From positions 285,986-349,985 of the forward strand of contig CAJXOG010000003.1 in assembly GCA_913057775.1 (NCBI GenBank): 64,000 nucleotides of DNA, written 5' to 3'. Position 1 is the stretch's first letter. The number at the start of each line of letters is the position of its first letter. Position numbers and translations under genes: made by a program. The notes beneath the pieces are model-generated. The model saw only the letters and a list, made by a program, of their open reading frames with translations. It was not told the origin of the DNA and did no database searches. Shown in pieces: positions 8,212-18,168 of this stretch. Source of the stretch: an uncultured Fodinibius sp. (lineage in GTDB: Bacteria > Bacteroidota > Rhodothermia > Balneolales > Balneolaceae).

Positions 8212-11151
8212 TCAAAACGGAATAGCCGAACGCAGGCCAAAGTAAAATTGTGGAGAGTCTGAATTGGTTAAGGCTTTTGCAAAGCCCATTGAATAACTAA
8301 ATGCAAAATCGTCACTAAGCCGAAACACCCTTTTAATTTCTACTCCAGTACTAAATCGGTGTTCGGTAAAATCGGTTTTGCCTCGTTGGCGTGCATCCCA
8401 CAAAATACCACCCTCCGTAAATACAGCAAGAGATGTTCGTGCCGGTGGTATGAAACCCAGCAGACGTTTGGTAGAGTTGAGCCTTAAAGGGATGCGATAC
8501 TCCAAGGTTCCGGTTACTAATTTATCTCCCAATACGGTTGCATCATATCCTCTAATTCGTTGATCTACACCGGGTGATTCTTCTCCCAAAAATTCAGGTA
8601 ATCCAAAGTTCGGGCTTGAACTTTCAGTTAGACCGATATAATCACGCCCAACCGATTCTCCACTTTGTAATATTCCCCGACCGTTTAAATATATGGTATG
8701 GCTATTTCCCAAGGGGAAAATTTTATATCCCGTTAGGTCTAACCGGACAAATCGGGAGCCAGATCCGAGTAGTTTGTCAGAAGCCGTAAAAAGGGCACGA
8801 GCCCCCGCTCCGTCAATGGGGTGGATTACATTATGGCGATAGGGTTCGTAATTTCGCCACGCTAATCCCAGTCGCAAATCGATCTGTGAGTCATCGGTAT
8901 TTTTAAAGGCAAGCTCCGGGTGGTGGCGGGCAAGTGAAGAGTCTGAATAATAATCAAAACTCATATGCCGAACCATAGCCCCGAAATACCAATCTGTTGT
9001 GAGTGAGCTCCAGGATGGGATACGCCATAACGACTTAACGCTTACAACATCTGACGTTTGGGTTTCCAGAGATTTGCCGAACCATTCTGACGCAGCTGGC
9101 AGGTGTGTCCAGTTCACCTGCAACTGTGGTCTGAACATATTGTTCGTATAGGAGGCAAAAAAAGAAGATTTCTTAAAGAACGAAGGGGCCGAAAAGGTTC
9201 CCCCAACTGTTAATTCGTGGGTTCTCATTGGCTCTATAAAGCGTATGATACCAAACAGCCCATAACCTCCCAGATTTAGATAGTAGGGCAGCAAAAATGC
9301 TCGGTCAAAGCGGGTATTGGTTATGCTGTTATACTCGTACAATGTATTACTTTGGGAGTTGGATGAGTTACTTGCGGCCGAAAGCGTTGATTTATCGTTT
9401 GTATTTATACCTTGTGATACCGATGTATCTATGTTATCCAGACCCTGTTTATCCGCGTTGAAACCAAGAATACTAAACCCTTTTTGGGATAGATAACTTC
9501 GTGCTACGAGCATTTTGTCTCTTTCGGGTAGCTCTATGGCCTCCAATAGATCAATGCCTGTATAGGATTGGGTTAGCGGAGTTATTTGACGCAGACTGGA
9601 ACCAGTAAAGGTTGCTCTGAAGATGTTGGTGATACCGTTAGCAATGCCGTTGAAATAAACGGTATAGCCATTTTCCCCCCATTGGCCATTGACCGATGTT
9701 TGGGTTTTTATACCCAAATCTGTAATTGAATTCGACGTAATATTATAAGTCGCTAACCGGTATTCTTGACCATCAGTAGAATATGAGATGAGCAGTATTG
9801 GTTTGCTTGGGTGCCAATCGAGATAGCCAATAGTCATCTGAGAATCAAAGGCCTTTAAGAATCTATTTGACTCCAAGGGGAGGTTTCGTAGATAAATAGA
9901 GTCTTGGCCGTCTTTCTTAGAAACGTAAGCAATCTGGTTGCCATCAGGCGAAAAAGTAGGCAGTAGTGCGTGCTTTTGATCCGTAAGTTGGTGTATGTTG
10001 GAATTTTGGATATTAGTAATAAACAGTTCATTGTGGTAGTTGCCATGGTCGCCAAAAATCCTTTTGGAATATACCAGCTGATCTTCTGTAGGGCTCCAGG
10101 TCATTTTAGGATGGAAAATACCTTTTTCCAGAATGGTTGACTCTTGAGAGTCCCGATTGGGATGTTTAATAATCGTTAGTTTTTGCAGCAGTCTTCCCGA
10201 TTCGGGAAGAGCGATTGTTGAAACAAAGGTACCGTTATGGTTAATCTTGAGACCAGTATAGTTACCTGGAGATATAAATTCGAAACTGCTGTTTAATTCT
10301 GAGTCTAAAGATCGATTATTATCCGGTATCAGAGATTTCTGTTTTTCTTCCCATTCTTTTGTGAAGTTATTATATGACTGACCGCTGACTTGTTTAAAAG
10401 CAGGATCAAAGTTGAAATAGTCAACATTGTCCCACAAAATTGAACGCCGATAATTGTAAAGCGCCGACAGTGAATCTGCTGTATAACGATCTTCAAACCT
10501 TTGTAGCTGGGAACGTCCCATCATGATATTGTTAAACTCTTCGGAGGCCGAACTAATATGTTTTCGATTTGTAAGCCAATAACTTCGGCTCCAGCGTTTA
10601 TCAAATGTTGTTTCAGCGGGTTCTGTAAGATAGGCCGGAAGTCCGTTTGACCATGGCTCTTGCGTAGGTCGTGAAAAAAAATATTGCCAGGCTCCAATAT
10701 CGGAGGCTTTCAGCTTTTGCTGAAAAGCGATAGCAACCTCATAGCGAATAAGTTGCCTGAGTGATTGACGCATACCCGTTAAGTTGGTCATATAAGCATT
10801 GGTGTGCCAGATACTCTTATAGGAATCGATTGAAACAGCTCTGGCACTACTGGTGAGTTCATCCTCATCATTGATATACAGTTCAATTTTATCTTCTGGA
10901 CTAATACCGAGCTTTTTATGGTAATCTCTATATGCTTCTTCGGCGTATTTGATTGCCACATCTCGCAAATTCGTTTTTCCCTCGGGGTAAGTGATTATAA
11001 AATGATCTGATTCTACTACTTTCCATTTAAGGGTAGAATTATTTCCAAAATTCTCTGGGACATCTTGTGATAAAAGATTTTGTGGGGAATAAATTAAAGA
11101 GAAGACAAAAATGAGGAGCGTCAAGGTACACGTTTTTTTAAGGTATGTCAT
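8212..11151 (-). CDS. TolB-propeller and outer-membrane beta-barrel protein
   Basis: A 979-residue envelope protein. A signal peptide is seen at residues 1-29 (TLTLLIFVFSLIYSPQNLLSQ). The N-terminal third resembles the peptidase-like domain found before Bacteroidota propellers. It has no clear HExxH, so it is probably not catalytic. Around 300-560 there are TolB/WD-like repeats (SPTEDQLVYSKR, FSPDGNQIAYVSKKDGQDSIY). The last 350 residues are an outer-membrane barrel of the BamA/surface-antigen type, ending in FGLRSAIPF with a terminal aromatic. Secretion to the outer membrane is likely; the role is unknown. It is flanked on both sides by terminators. Confidence 0.8.
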   Translation of the reverse strand: MTYLKKTCTLTLLIFVFSLIYSPQNLLSQDVPENFGNNSTLKWKVVESDHFIITYPEGKTNLRDVAIKYAEEAYRDYHKKLGISPEDKIELYINDEDELTSSARAVSIDSYKSIWHTNAYMTNLTGMRQSLRQLIRYEVAIAFQQKLKASDIGAWQYFFSRPTQEPWSNGLPAYLTEPAETTFDKRWSRSYWLTNRKHISSASEEFNNIMMGRSQLQRFEDRYTADSLSALYNYRRSILWDNVDYFNFDPAFKQVSGQSYNNFTKEWEEKQKSLIPDNNRSLDSELNSSFEFISPGNYTGLKINHNGTFVSTIALPESGRLLQKLTIIKHPNRDSQESTILEKGIFHPKMTWSPTEDQLVYSKRIFGDHGNYHNELFITNIQNSNIHQLTDQKHALLPTFSPDGNQIAYVSKKDGQDSIYLRNLPLESNRFLKAFDSQMTIGYLDWHPSKPILLISYSTDGQEYRLATYNITSNSITDLGIKTQTSVNGQWGENGYTVYFNGIANGITNIFRATFTGSSLRQITPLTQSYTGIDLLEAIELPERDKMLVARSYLSQKGFSILGFNADKQGLDNIDTSVSQGINTNDKSTLSAASNSSNSQSNTLYEYNSITNTRFDRAFLLPYYLNLGGYGLFGIIRFIEPMRTHELTVGGTFSAPSFFKKSSFFASYTNNMFRPQLQVNWTHLPAASEWFGKSLETQTSDVVSVKSLWRIPSWSSLTTDWYFGAMVRHMSFDYYSDSSLARHHPELAFKNTDDSQIDLRLGLAWRNYEPYRHNVIHPIDGAGARALFTASDKLLGSGSRFVRLDLTGYKIFPLGNSHTIYLNGRGILQSGESVGRDYIGLTESSSPNFGLPEFLGEESPGVDQRIRGYDATVLGDKLVTGTLEYRIPLRLNSTKRLLGFIPPARTSLAVFTEGGILWDARQRGKTDFTEHRFSTGVEIKRVFRLSDDFAFSYSMGFAKALTNSDSPQFYFGLRSAIPF

Positions 11152-11180
11152 GAGACAATATAAATGACTTAAAAAAAGAA

Positions 11181-11211
11181 AGCGCCAAGTGGTTGGGACT
11201 CACTTGGCGCT
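11181..11211 (-). terminator. Rho-independent terminator of the RND operon
   Basis: A perfect 11-bp stem, AGCGCCAAGTG with CACTTGGCGCT, and a 9-base loop. On the minus strand the stem is followed by TTCTTTTTTT. It lies 18 bp after the end of the pump gene. Confidence 0.85.
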
Positions 11212-11228
11212 AATATTTGTCGTAAGTA

Positions 11229-14200
11229 TTAGACTAAGCTATTTTTCCATTGCCTAATTTTACGTTTGCTTTGCACGCCAATGTAATACATCGAGGGCAC
11301 CAGAAATAATGTTAGAAAGGTTGCAAAGCCCAGCCCGTAGATAATTGTCCAGGCCAGAGCACCCCAAAACGCAGCACTGTCACCGCCAAAGTAAATATTG
11401 GGATCAAGGCTTGAGAACAGGCCATAAAAGTCGATATTAAAACCAATGGCCAGTGGAATCAGTCCAAGTATGGTAGAAGCAGCGGTAAGAATTACAGGGT
11501 TGAGACGGGTTTTTCCAGCTTCGATTACGGCTTCATGAAGTTCTTTTCCTTCATTTCGCAGAATATCGGTATAATCGACAAGAATAATACCATTCTTCAC
11601 CACAATACCAGCCACGGCGATAATCCCCATTCCCGTGAGTACCACTGAGATATCCATGCCGAATGTGGCAAACCCAATAAAGACACCGATTAAACTAAAT
11701 ACAACTTGGGACATAATAATCAGTGGCTTGCCAATAGAGTTAAACTGGGCCACGAGTGTTAGGAATATAAGACCTACCGCTGCAAGCAAAGCTATACTTA
11801 AGAAATTCATGGTTTCAGCTTGATCTTCTTGCTGGCCGGTTAGTGAAACTGAATATCCTTCCGGCACGTCAAAATCATTCAATGCTTGTCGAATTTGGGT
11901 ATTTATTTCGTTGGCGTTGTATCCTTCAATTACATTCGAGGATAGCGTGACTATGCGCTGCAGATCAATACGGTTAATCGCACCATAACTTGTTGTATGC
12001 TTTGCATTAGCAACAGCAGAAATAGGTATCATGCCGTTAGACGTTGGGATTTGCATATTCAACAATTGTGTAATGTTTGTGCGATCTTCCTTTTGGGCGC
12101 GAAGGGTGATATCATATTCATCCTCACCTTCGCGGAACGTTGAAATGGGCGATCCCAAAAGAGCTGTTCTAATTTGTCCACCCAGCTGTGCGTTATTAAT
12201 ATTGTAGCTGTTGGCTTTCACTTCATTGATATCCACTACAATTTCGGGGTTATTAACCTGTAGGTCTGATTTTAGCTCTTCTATGCCTGCAATTTCTTGT
12301 GCGGCGATGTGATTTTGCAAGCGGTTTGAAAGAGTCACGAGCTGATCAAAATCCTCTCCTGCGATTTCAATATTTACCGGCTTTCCCGTGGTAGGCCCAG
12401 ACTGCTCCTGCTCGACTACAATCTCGGCTCCCGGTATTCCCTGCATGTTATTTCGGATCTCGCTGAGTATGTTCTGCGTAGAAACTCCCTGCCGTTGCTG
12501 GTAGTCCACAAATGAGACGGTAACCTTACTTTTATTAGGGCTTTGTGTTTTGTCCATGTCGGAAGGAGCCGCGGCCCCCACAGCTACGTTTGATATTACC
12601 GATTTGACGACGGGGTTATCCTTTCCAACAACTTCAAATACCCGATCTTCTATTTCTTTCGTTACTTCGTTGGTAACATCCAGATCGGTACCGACCGGCA
12701 TTTGATTATATATGTACACAAAGTTTGGTTCACTTTCAGCGAAAAAGACCACTTTGGGAGAAACAATGCCAAGCAAAACGACACTGAAAACAAGTCCTAA
12801 TACGGCGCTTCCGAGTGTGTACCAAGGGCGATTTCCTTCCAATATCCATGCGATTGATTTTTGATAATTCTGCTGAATCCAGGGCAATACGTATTCATTG
12901 AACTTGGCAATCATTGGGGTGAGTACAAAGCGTTCAAGTAGATAAAGAGCAAATAAGAATATAAGCAGGTTGGCTACGAAAAAGTTGCCGATCAGATAAA
13001 AGATCCCTGCAAGTGCGCCGAAGACGCCCGCGCCGATCCAAAGCCCTCTGTTACTCTCATCATCACTGCTTTTCTGTCCATTCTCACCCTCTTGTTCCAT
13101 AAATGATGCGGCAAAAACCGGATTCATCACCAAGGCCACCACGAGTGAGGCTGCCAGCGTCAGGATCATTGTAATGGGCAGGTAAATCATAAATTTACCA
13201 ATAATGCCGCCCCAGAAAAGCAGCGGTACAAAGGGGGCAATGGTCGTAAGTGTACCGGTAATCACCGGTAGAGCAATTTCGCCCGCGGCCCGTTTAGCTG
13301 CTTCAATTTTTCCATAGTTACCTTTATTAATGTACCTATAGATGTTCTCTACGATCACAATGGCGTTGTCAACAACAATACCAAGTCCTAGAATAAGTGC
13401 AAAAAGGACAACCATATTAATACTGAAACCCAGGGAGGGCATCACTGCAAAGGCAATGAGCGATGACAGCGGAATGGCCAGCCCCACATAAATAGCATTT
13501 TCTACGCCCATGATGAACATCAGGACCAGTACGACGAAGAGGAAACCCATGATTACAGTATTGAACAGGTTAGATACACTTTCGCGCGTATCGTCGGATC
13601 GATCACCGGTATAGGTAATCTTTAATCCTTCCGGTAAGCTTGTTTGTTGCAACTCCTCGATGGTTGCACGCGTTCGATCGGTAGCTTCAATCAGGTTGGC
13701 GCCGCCCTGTTTTTTTACATTCAGTGTAAGAACCGTTTCGCTATTCAGCCGCGCATAGCTCTCACGATCGGCAAATCCGCCCTTTATTTCTGCTATGTCT
13801 TTTAGGTAGACATCCTTACCGTTTGCATTCTGAAGTATCAGATTGTTCAAATGCTGGGCACTATCTACTTTTCCATCTACGCGAACGGCATGTTCCATTC
13901 GTCCGATATCGAGTCCACCTCCGGAAATTGTTACATTTTTTTGAGATACAGCTTGCTGAATCTGCGGGAAGGTGATACCGGTTCCCTGCATTTTGGCCAT
14001 ATCCGTATTAATCTGTATCTCACGTTCAAGTCCACCTATAATTTGTGCCTCATTTATCCCTTGCAGGCTTTCAACCTCATCTTGGATATCTTTGGCATAT
14101 TCTTTTAGTTCTACAACATCAAAATTTCCTGATAAATTGACGTTTAGAATAGGTTGATCAGAGGGGTTTATATCATCCACTGAGGGTTCTTGGGTAAGTT

Positions 14201-14579
14201 GTTGTGGAAGTTCGCTTCGGGCTTTTTCCACGGCATCATTAACCTCCTGCTGGGCAACAAGCTGATCTTTGCTTGTTTCAAACTCTACTGTAATTACTGA
14301 AGTTGCCTGCTTGGAGACGCTGCTTATCTCATCAACCCCATCAATCCCTCTTAGTTCCTGCTCGATGGGTCGCGTGATAAGATTTTCGACATCTGCAGGT
14401 GAAGCGCCGGCATAAATCGTGACTATGTTAAACGTAGGGATCTGAACTTCCGGAAACTGCTCTTTGGGCAGTGTTAAGTAAGAGAAAACGCCGATGAGGG
14501 TAATCAGTACGGTAAGCAGATAAACGGTAGTTCGATTGTCTATCGACAGACTCGAAATTTTAAATTCTTTAAAGCTCAT
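11229..14579 (-). CDS. RND efflux pump, inner-membrane subunit (AcrB/HAE1-like)
   Basis: A 1,116-residue proton-driven pump of the hydrophobe/amphiphile efflux type. It has the standard layout: TM1 near residue 20 (TVYLLTVLITLIGVFSYL), a first periplasmic loop with GASPADVENLITRPIE, a TM block around 340-530 with the proton-relay-type segment GLGIVVDNAIVIVENI, a second periplasmic loop, and a last TM block with GIIAVAGIVVKNGIILVDY. An insert of about 50 extra residues near 495-545 adds two hydrophobic segments to the usual length of about 1,040. It is the last gene of a TetR-TolC-adaptor-pump operon. The drug substrate is unknown. Confidence 0.95.
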   Translation of the reverse strand: MSFKEFKISSLSIDNRTTVYLLTVLITLIGVFSYLTLPKEQFPEVQIPTFNIVTIYAGASPADVENLITRPIEQELRGIDGVDEISSVSKQATSVITVEFETSKDQLVAQQEVNDAVEKARSELPQQLTQEPSVDDINPSDQPILNVNLSGNFDVVELKEYAKDIQDEVESLQGINEAQIIGGLEREIQINTDMAKMQGTGITFPQIQQAVSQKNVTISGGGLDIGRMEHAVRVDGKVDSAQHLNNLILQNANGKDVYLKDIAEIKGGFADRESYARLNSETVLTLNVKKQGGANLIEATDRTRATIEELQQTSLPEGLKITYTGDRSDDTRESVSNLFNTVIMGFLFVVLVLMFIMGVENAIYVGLAIPLSSLIAFAVMPSLGFSINMVVLFALILGLGIVVDNAIVIVENIYRYINKGNYGKIEAAKRAAGEIALPVITGTLTTIAPFVPLLFWGGIIGKFMIYLPITMILTLAASLVVALVMNPVFAASFMEQEGENGQKSSDDESNRGLWIGAGVFGALAGIFYLIGNFFVANLLIFLFALYLLERFVLTPMIAKFNEYVLPWIQQNYQKSIAWILEGNRPWYTLGSAVLGLVFSVVLLGIVSPKVVFFAESEPNFVYIYNQMPVGTDLDVTNEVTKEIEDRVFEVVGKDNPVVKSVISNVAVGAAAPSDMDKTQSPNKSKVTVSFVDYQQRQGVSTQNILSEIRNNMQGIPGAEIVVEQEQSGPTTGKPVNIEIAGEDFDQLVTLSNRLQNHIAAQEIAGIEELKSDLQVNNPEIVVDINEVKANSYNINNAQLGGQIRTALLGSPISTFREGEDEYDITLRAQKEDRTNITQLLNMQIPTSNGMIPISAVANAKHTTSYGAINRIDLQRIVTLSSNVIEGYNANEINTQIRQALNDFDVPEGYSVSLTGQQEDQAETMNFLSIALLAAVGLIFLTLVAQFNSIGKPLIIMSQVVFSLIGVFIGFATFGMDISVVLTGMGIIAVAGIVVKNGIILVDYTDILRNEGKELHEAVIEAGKTRLNPVILTAASTILGLIPLAIGFNIDFYGLFSSLDPNIYFGGDSAAFWGALAWTIIYGLGFATFLTLFLVPSMYYIGVQSKRKIRQWKNSLV

Positions 14580-14597
14580 TATAAGTCAGGTGTGTAT

Positions 14598-15656
14598 TTA
14601 ATTTTCTTTTAGCGAGATGGGGGATTGGTCGCTCAGGGCATTATAACCCACGGTGACAAGCCGGTCGCCGGGTTGTAGACCTTCTTCAATTAAAACCTGG
14701 TCATTGTAACCCAGTCCCATTTTAACGGGTTGTTTGCTCGCAACCCAATGGGGATTCCCTTTTTTCGCGAGGTACACAAAGGGTTCTCCATCTGGCTGCT
14801 GGACCACGTTGAGTGGAACCACAATTTCGCCCATCTTGGTAACATCGTTGATGCGCAGCTTCGCAAGCATATTAGGACGAACCATCCCATCCAGATTTGA
14901 AATGTAGACCTCTATTGAGAACGTGCGGTTCGAAGGATCAATAACCTTGCTCACCACATCTATGGTTTTCGAAATTTGTCTATCCAAGCTTGGGAAACTA
15001 ATTGTTACACTATCGGTCCGATCAACACGAGTTATGTAAGCTTCAGATAGTTCTGCAGTAACCTTTAACGCTTCTGCATTGGCAATTTGGAATGCCGGTT
15101 GAGAAGGCATGGCAGTTTCTCCTTCCTTAAGAATAACTCTGTTAACGGTGCCCCCGATGGTTGCCCGAATAGTGTAATAGTCGAACTGTTCTTGTAGCGT
15201 GGCCAGCTGATTCTCCAGGGATTGTACCTGGTTTTTGGTACGTAAAAACTCAATTTCAGAGCCTATATCTTGTTCCCGGAGATTCTTTTGCCGTTGGTAG
15301 ACCGTTTGGGCAAGCTCCAACTGCGTTTTGATCTCCGCAATTTGACTTCGGGTGACTTCCCCATCTAAGGTGGCAAGAATATCCCCTTTCTCAACGACAT
15401 CTCCGGCATCGACTTTCACTGATTCCACAGTGGCCGTTGTTTTAGGGGATATCATAATTGTCTTGTCCGAATTCACAGTCCCCTGTATATCCAAAAAGTG
15501 CTGAAATGTTGTTTGTGTGATGTCCTTGGTAAAAACAGGCACCGCATTTTTTGCAGATGCATTCTTCTGTTCGGTAGTGGTAGAATCACCGCAAGAACTT
15601 AGCAGTACAAGCAGTGATACCATCGTAATTAACTGTTTCATTTTGGTAGCTTTCAT
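14598..15656 (-). CDS. RND efflux membrane-fusion (adaptor) protein
   Basis: A 352-residue periplasmic adaptor linking the RND pump to its outer-membrane channel. A lipoprotein signal is present (LITMVSLLVLLSSCG, Cys at about 22). The biotinyl-lipoyl-like half motifs VDAGDVVEKGDILATLD and then TIGGTVNRVILKEGE flank an alpha-hairpin at about 100-150, followed by a beta barrel and the membrane-proximal domain (VGYNALSDQSPI). It lies 18 bp before the pump gene and 2 bp after the TolC gene, so the three are translated from one message. Confidence 0.94.
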   Translation of the reverse strand: MKATKMKQLITMVSLLVLLSSCGDSTTTEQKNASAKNAVPVFTKDITQTTFQHFLDIQGTVNSDKTIMISPKTTATVESVKVDAGDVVEKGDILATLDGEVTRSQIAEIKTQLELAQTVYQRQKNLREQDIGSEIEFLRTKNQVQSLENQLATLQEQFDYYTIRATIGGTVNRVILKEGETAMPSQPAFQIANAEALKVTAELSEAYITRVDRTDSVTISFPSLDRQISKTIDVVSKVIDPSNRTFSIEVYISNLDGMVRPNMLAKLRINDVTKMGEIVVPLNVVQQPDGEPFVYLAKKGNPHWVASKQPVKMGLGYNDQVLIEEGLQPGDRLVTVGYNALSDQSPISLKEN

Positions 15657-15658
15657 TT

Positions 15659-17203
15659 TTATTGAAGTTCGATTTTTTCTTGTAATTCTGATGGATCCTG
15701 GCTTACAAATGGGACCTTACCGATAGCCTGATCGTACTGAGCTTTTGCTATGAGATAGCTAAATACCATTTGCGAATAGGCCAATTCCGACTCGCGCAGT
15801 TGCAATTCAGCATCATTGAGTTCCTGCTGAGAACCCAATCCATTTTGATATCGTTTTAACGCCCGTTCATATCCTTGTTGGGCTTGATCCAGGGCTTGCC
15901 TGCGCGCCGTTGCCGTTTGAAGGGCCTCACGGATATCTCCTGTGGCCGTAACAATTTCTTTTTGTGCACCTTGTTTAGCCTGATATTCTTGTAGCTTAAG
16001 GTCTTTAAGCTGTATCTTTGCCTGTTGGATACTGGCATCACGACTAAATCCCTGAAAAATTGGGAGGCTCACATTAAGCATTAAGGTCTGAGATCTAGCC
16101 CGGCTCTGCTCAGTTCCGAAAACATTAGGAGTGCCGGGTTCAGAGGCGGTCCATTGCAGGTTATAGGATGTAGAAATGGTAGGTAAGTATCGACTCTGCT
16201 GGGCTTTGATCTGTTTGTTCTGAAGCTTTTGCTGAACGTTCAATGCCCGAAGATCGCCTCTGAGCTGCAGGGCTTTGTTCAAGAGTAGCGAATCGGCAGC
16301 TCCCAACCGTAATTCTGTCATACTGCTGACCTTCTTGAGATCTCTGTTTTGTGGAACACTGGCCGTAGCATCTTTAATATCAAATTCCTTGAGACTTCCG
16401 GTTACGCCCAGCTCTAATCCAACAGGAACCCCCATAGCATCCAACAGGTTATTAGTCGCATCTTCAACAGCAAATTCAGCTTGCGTAATTTGGGGTTGCT
16501 GGTTGCTCACTTGTACTTCCAACTGCTGGACAGCATATTCATCCACAAATCCTTGCTCAAGGCGCTTTCGAGTATCTGCTAAATTCTCCTTCAATCGCTG
16601 TAGCCGATCACGTTGTATCCGCAGCCGTTCTTCTGCTATAAGAACCTGGTAAAATGCTTGACGTGTCTGTGTAACAATTTGTTGTGTAGTAGCACGCAAG
16701 TTTTCTGATTGTGCCGTTTTGAACAGCTTAGAACTACTAACACCTACAAATGCCCGGCCGTTAAAAATTGTTTGCGTAGCTGTTACTCCACCTGACCAAT
16801 TATTGTCTGTGCCGAAAGCTACCGGAACTAAATTATTAGGATCTCCATCAGGATTAAACACAACTTCAGGAATAAAATTTACTGGTACTTGCAGGTTTCT
16901 TGTATAGTTAGCTGAGGCCGTTATTTCGGGCAACACTTCACTCCAGGCTGTGCGAACTTGCTGGTTGGCATCTTTGATTGATAGTAAAGAACGTTTGATC
17001 TGGGTGTTATTGGCAAGTGCGATCTGTATTGCCTGTGTAATGGTAATGGATTTATTCATCCGCAGAGTATCAGAAGGGCTTTTGATATTTTGCCCGTACA
17101 ACGTTGATATACTTACGCCCATAACCAAGACAACAGATAACAAAACTGATCGAATCTGTGTGGTCCAGAAATTGTAGTTCTTGTTGGTAGTTTGTGTTGC
17201 CAT
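15659..17203 (-). CDS. TolC-family outer-membrane efflux protein
   Basis: A 514-residue outer-membrane channel. It has a signal peptide (SVVLVMGVSISTLYGQ) and two internally similar OEP domains with long coiled-coil helices (QQVRTAWSEVLPEITASANY in repeat 1, and QIKAQQSRYLPTISTSYNLQ in repeat 2). This is the usual TolC layout. It is the first structural gene after the TetR regulator and abuts the adaptor gene. It supplies the exit duct for the pump. Confidence 0.94.
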   Translation of the reverse strand: MATQTTNKNYNFWTTQIRSVLLSVVLVMGVSISTLYGQNIKSPSDTLRMNKSITITQAIQIALANNTQIKRSLLSIKDANQQVRTAWSEVLPEITASANYTRNLQVPVNFIPEVVFNPDGDPNNLVPVAFGTDNNWSGGVTATQTIFNGRAFVGVSSSKLFKTAQSENLRATTQQIVTQTRQAFYQVLIAEERLRIQRDRLQRLKENLADTRKRLEQGFVDEYAVQQLEVQVSNQQPQITQAEFAVEDATNNLLDAMGVPVGLELGVTGSLKEFDIKDATASVPQNRDLKKVSSMTELRLGAADSLLLNKALQLRGDLRALNVQQKLQNKQIKAQQSRYLPTISTSYNLQWTASEPGTPNVFGTEQSRARSQTLMLNVSLPIFQGFSRDASIQQAKIQLKDLKLQEYQAKQGAQKEIVTATGDIREALQTATARRQALDQAQQGYERALKRYQNGLGSQQELNDAELQLRESELAYSQMVFSYLIAKAQYDQAIGKVPFVSQDPSELQEKIELQ

Positions 17204-17223
17204 ACTATTAATATTGTTATGTT

Positions 17224-17880
17224 TTAATTACTTGTTTGAATGCCTTTAATCTGTACGTCCAGAAACTGCCTGATCATGGTCTCCATATTCATCTCAAGAT
17301 CCTGCAGCATTTTTTGCAGGTGATGCTGCGAGCGCACCTGGTAAAGCTGCATCATCCCGCGCATGGATCCCCAAATTTGAACGGCCAACAGTTTAGGCTC
17401 CATTTGATTGGTGATGGAGCCATCTTGCATACCAATCTGGATAGCACGCGTTAAATACATGAGTAGCTGGCGGCCAATTTCCTCACACTCTTGAGCAGGT
17501 TCATTTTCTTCAAGTTTTTCTTCATTAATCACCGACTCGTAGTAAATGAGAGCCTTGGTGTAATTAGGATTACTCGTAATAAATGAGAGGAAACTATCTC
17601 CAAGATCTTTAACAAGTTCGATACCCTGCTGATCTTGTTGCATTACATGAAGAAAGCGATCATTCAGTTTTTGTAGTCCCTTTTTATTTATTGCAAGATA
17701 AAGCGCTTCCTTATGCGAAAAATACAAGTACAATGTACCCTTGCTGAGCTCAGCCTCCTCAGCAATTTCATCCATGGTGGCTTGCTGAAATCCTTTTCTT
17801 TCGATTACAGTCTCTGCTGCACTGATAATTTGTGTGCGGCGTCGTTGCTGTTCGCGTTTTTTTCGGTCTTCGGTACTCAT
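17224..17880 (-). CDS. TetR/AcrR-family repressor of the efflux operon
   Basis: A 218-residue regulator. The N-terminal HTH occupies about residues 15-60 (AAETVIERKGFQQATMDEIA, then ELSKGTLYLYFSHKEALY), the TetR signature. The rest is helical, as expected for a ligand-binding and dimer domain. It is the first gene of the efflux operon, 20 bp before the TolC gene, which suggests autoregulation and drug-induced derepression. A short dyad upstream (17981-17995) is a candidate operator. Confidence 0.92.
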   Translation of the reverse strand: MSTEDRKKREQQRRRTQIISAAETVIERKGFQQATMDEIAEEAELSKGTLYLYFSHKEALYLAINKKGLQKLNDRFLHVMQQDQQGIELVKDLGDSFLSFITSNPNYTKALIYYESVINEEKLEENEPAQECEEIGRQLLMYLTRAIQIGMQDGSITNQMEPKLLAVQIWGSMRGMMQLYQVRSQHHLQKMLQDLEMNMETMIRQFLDVQIKGIQTSN

Positions 17881-17980
17881 TTATGACCTTTGGTTATTTA
17901 TTACCTGCTTTTCTAAAGCGATTTAACATGCCTTTAAACAACAAAGGCTCACTTTCGAGACAATCCATTCCAGCTTTATA

Positions 17981-17995
17981 TAACCTGTATGGTTA
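17981..17995. promoter_or_regulatory. Candidate TetR operator (dyad)
   Basis: A perfect 5-bp dyad, TAACC-TGTAT-GGTTA, lies in the 288-bp gap between the divergent TetR and patatin genes. Its size and place fit a TetR-type operator. This is inference from position and symmetry only; the rest of the gap is AT-rich and shows nothing else clear. Confidence 0.35.
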
Positions 17996-18168
17996 TTTTA
18001 CTGACTTGAATTCATAGAGCTGTAATTTAATAAGTTTATTATGTATTAAACAAATTAAATTTACTATTTTGTTTCATAACGCTCCTTGCCCCATAGTTAT
18101 ATTAACGTTTAGCAGAAACGAGCATGGAGTAGAGGCTAAAAAGAACTCCGAATTGAGATATTCATTCT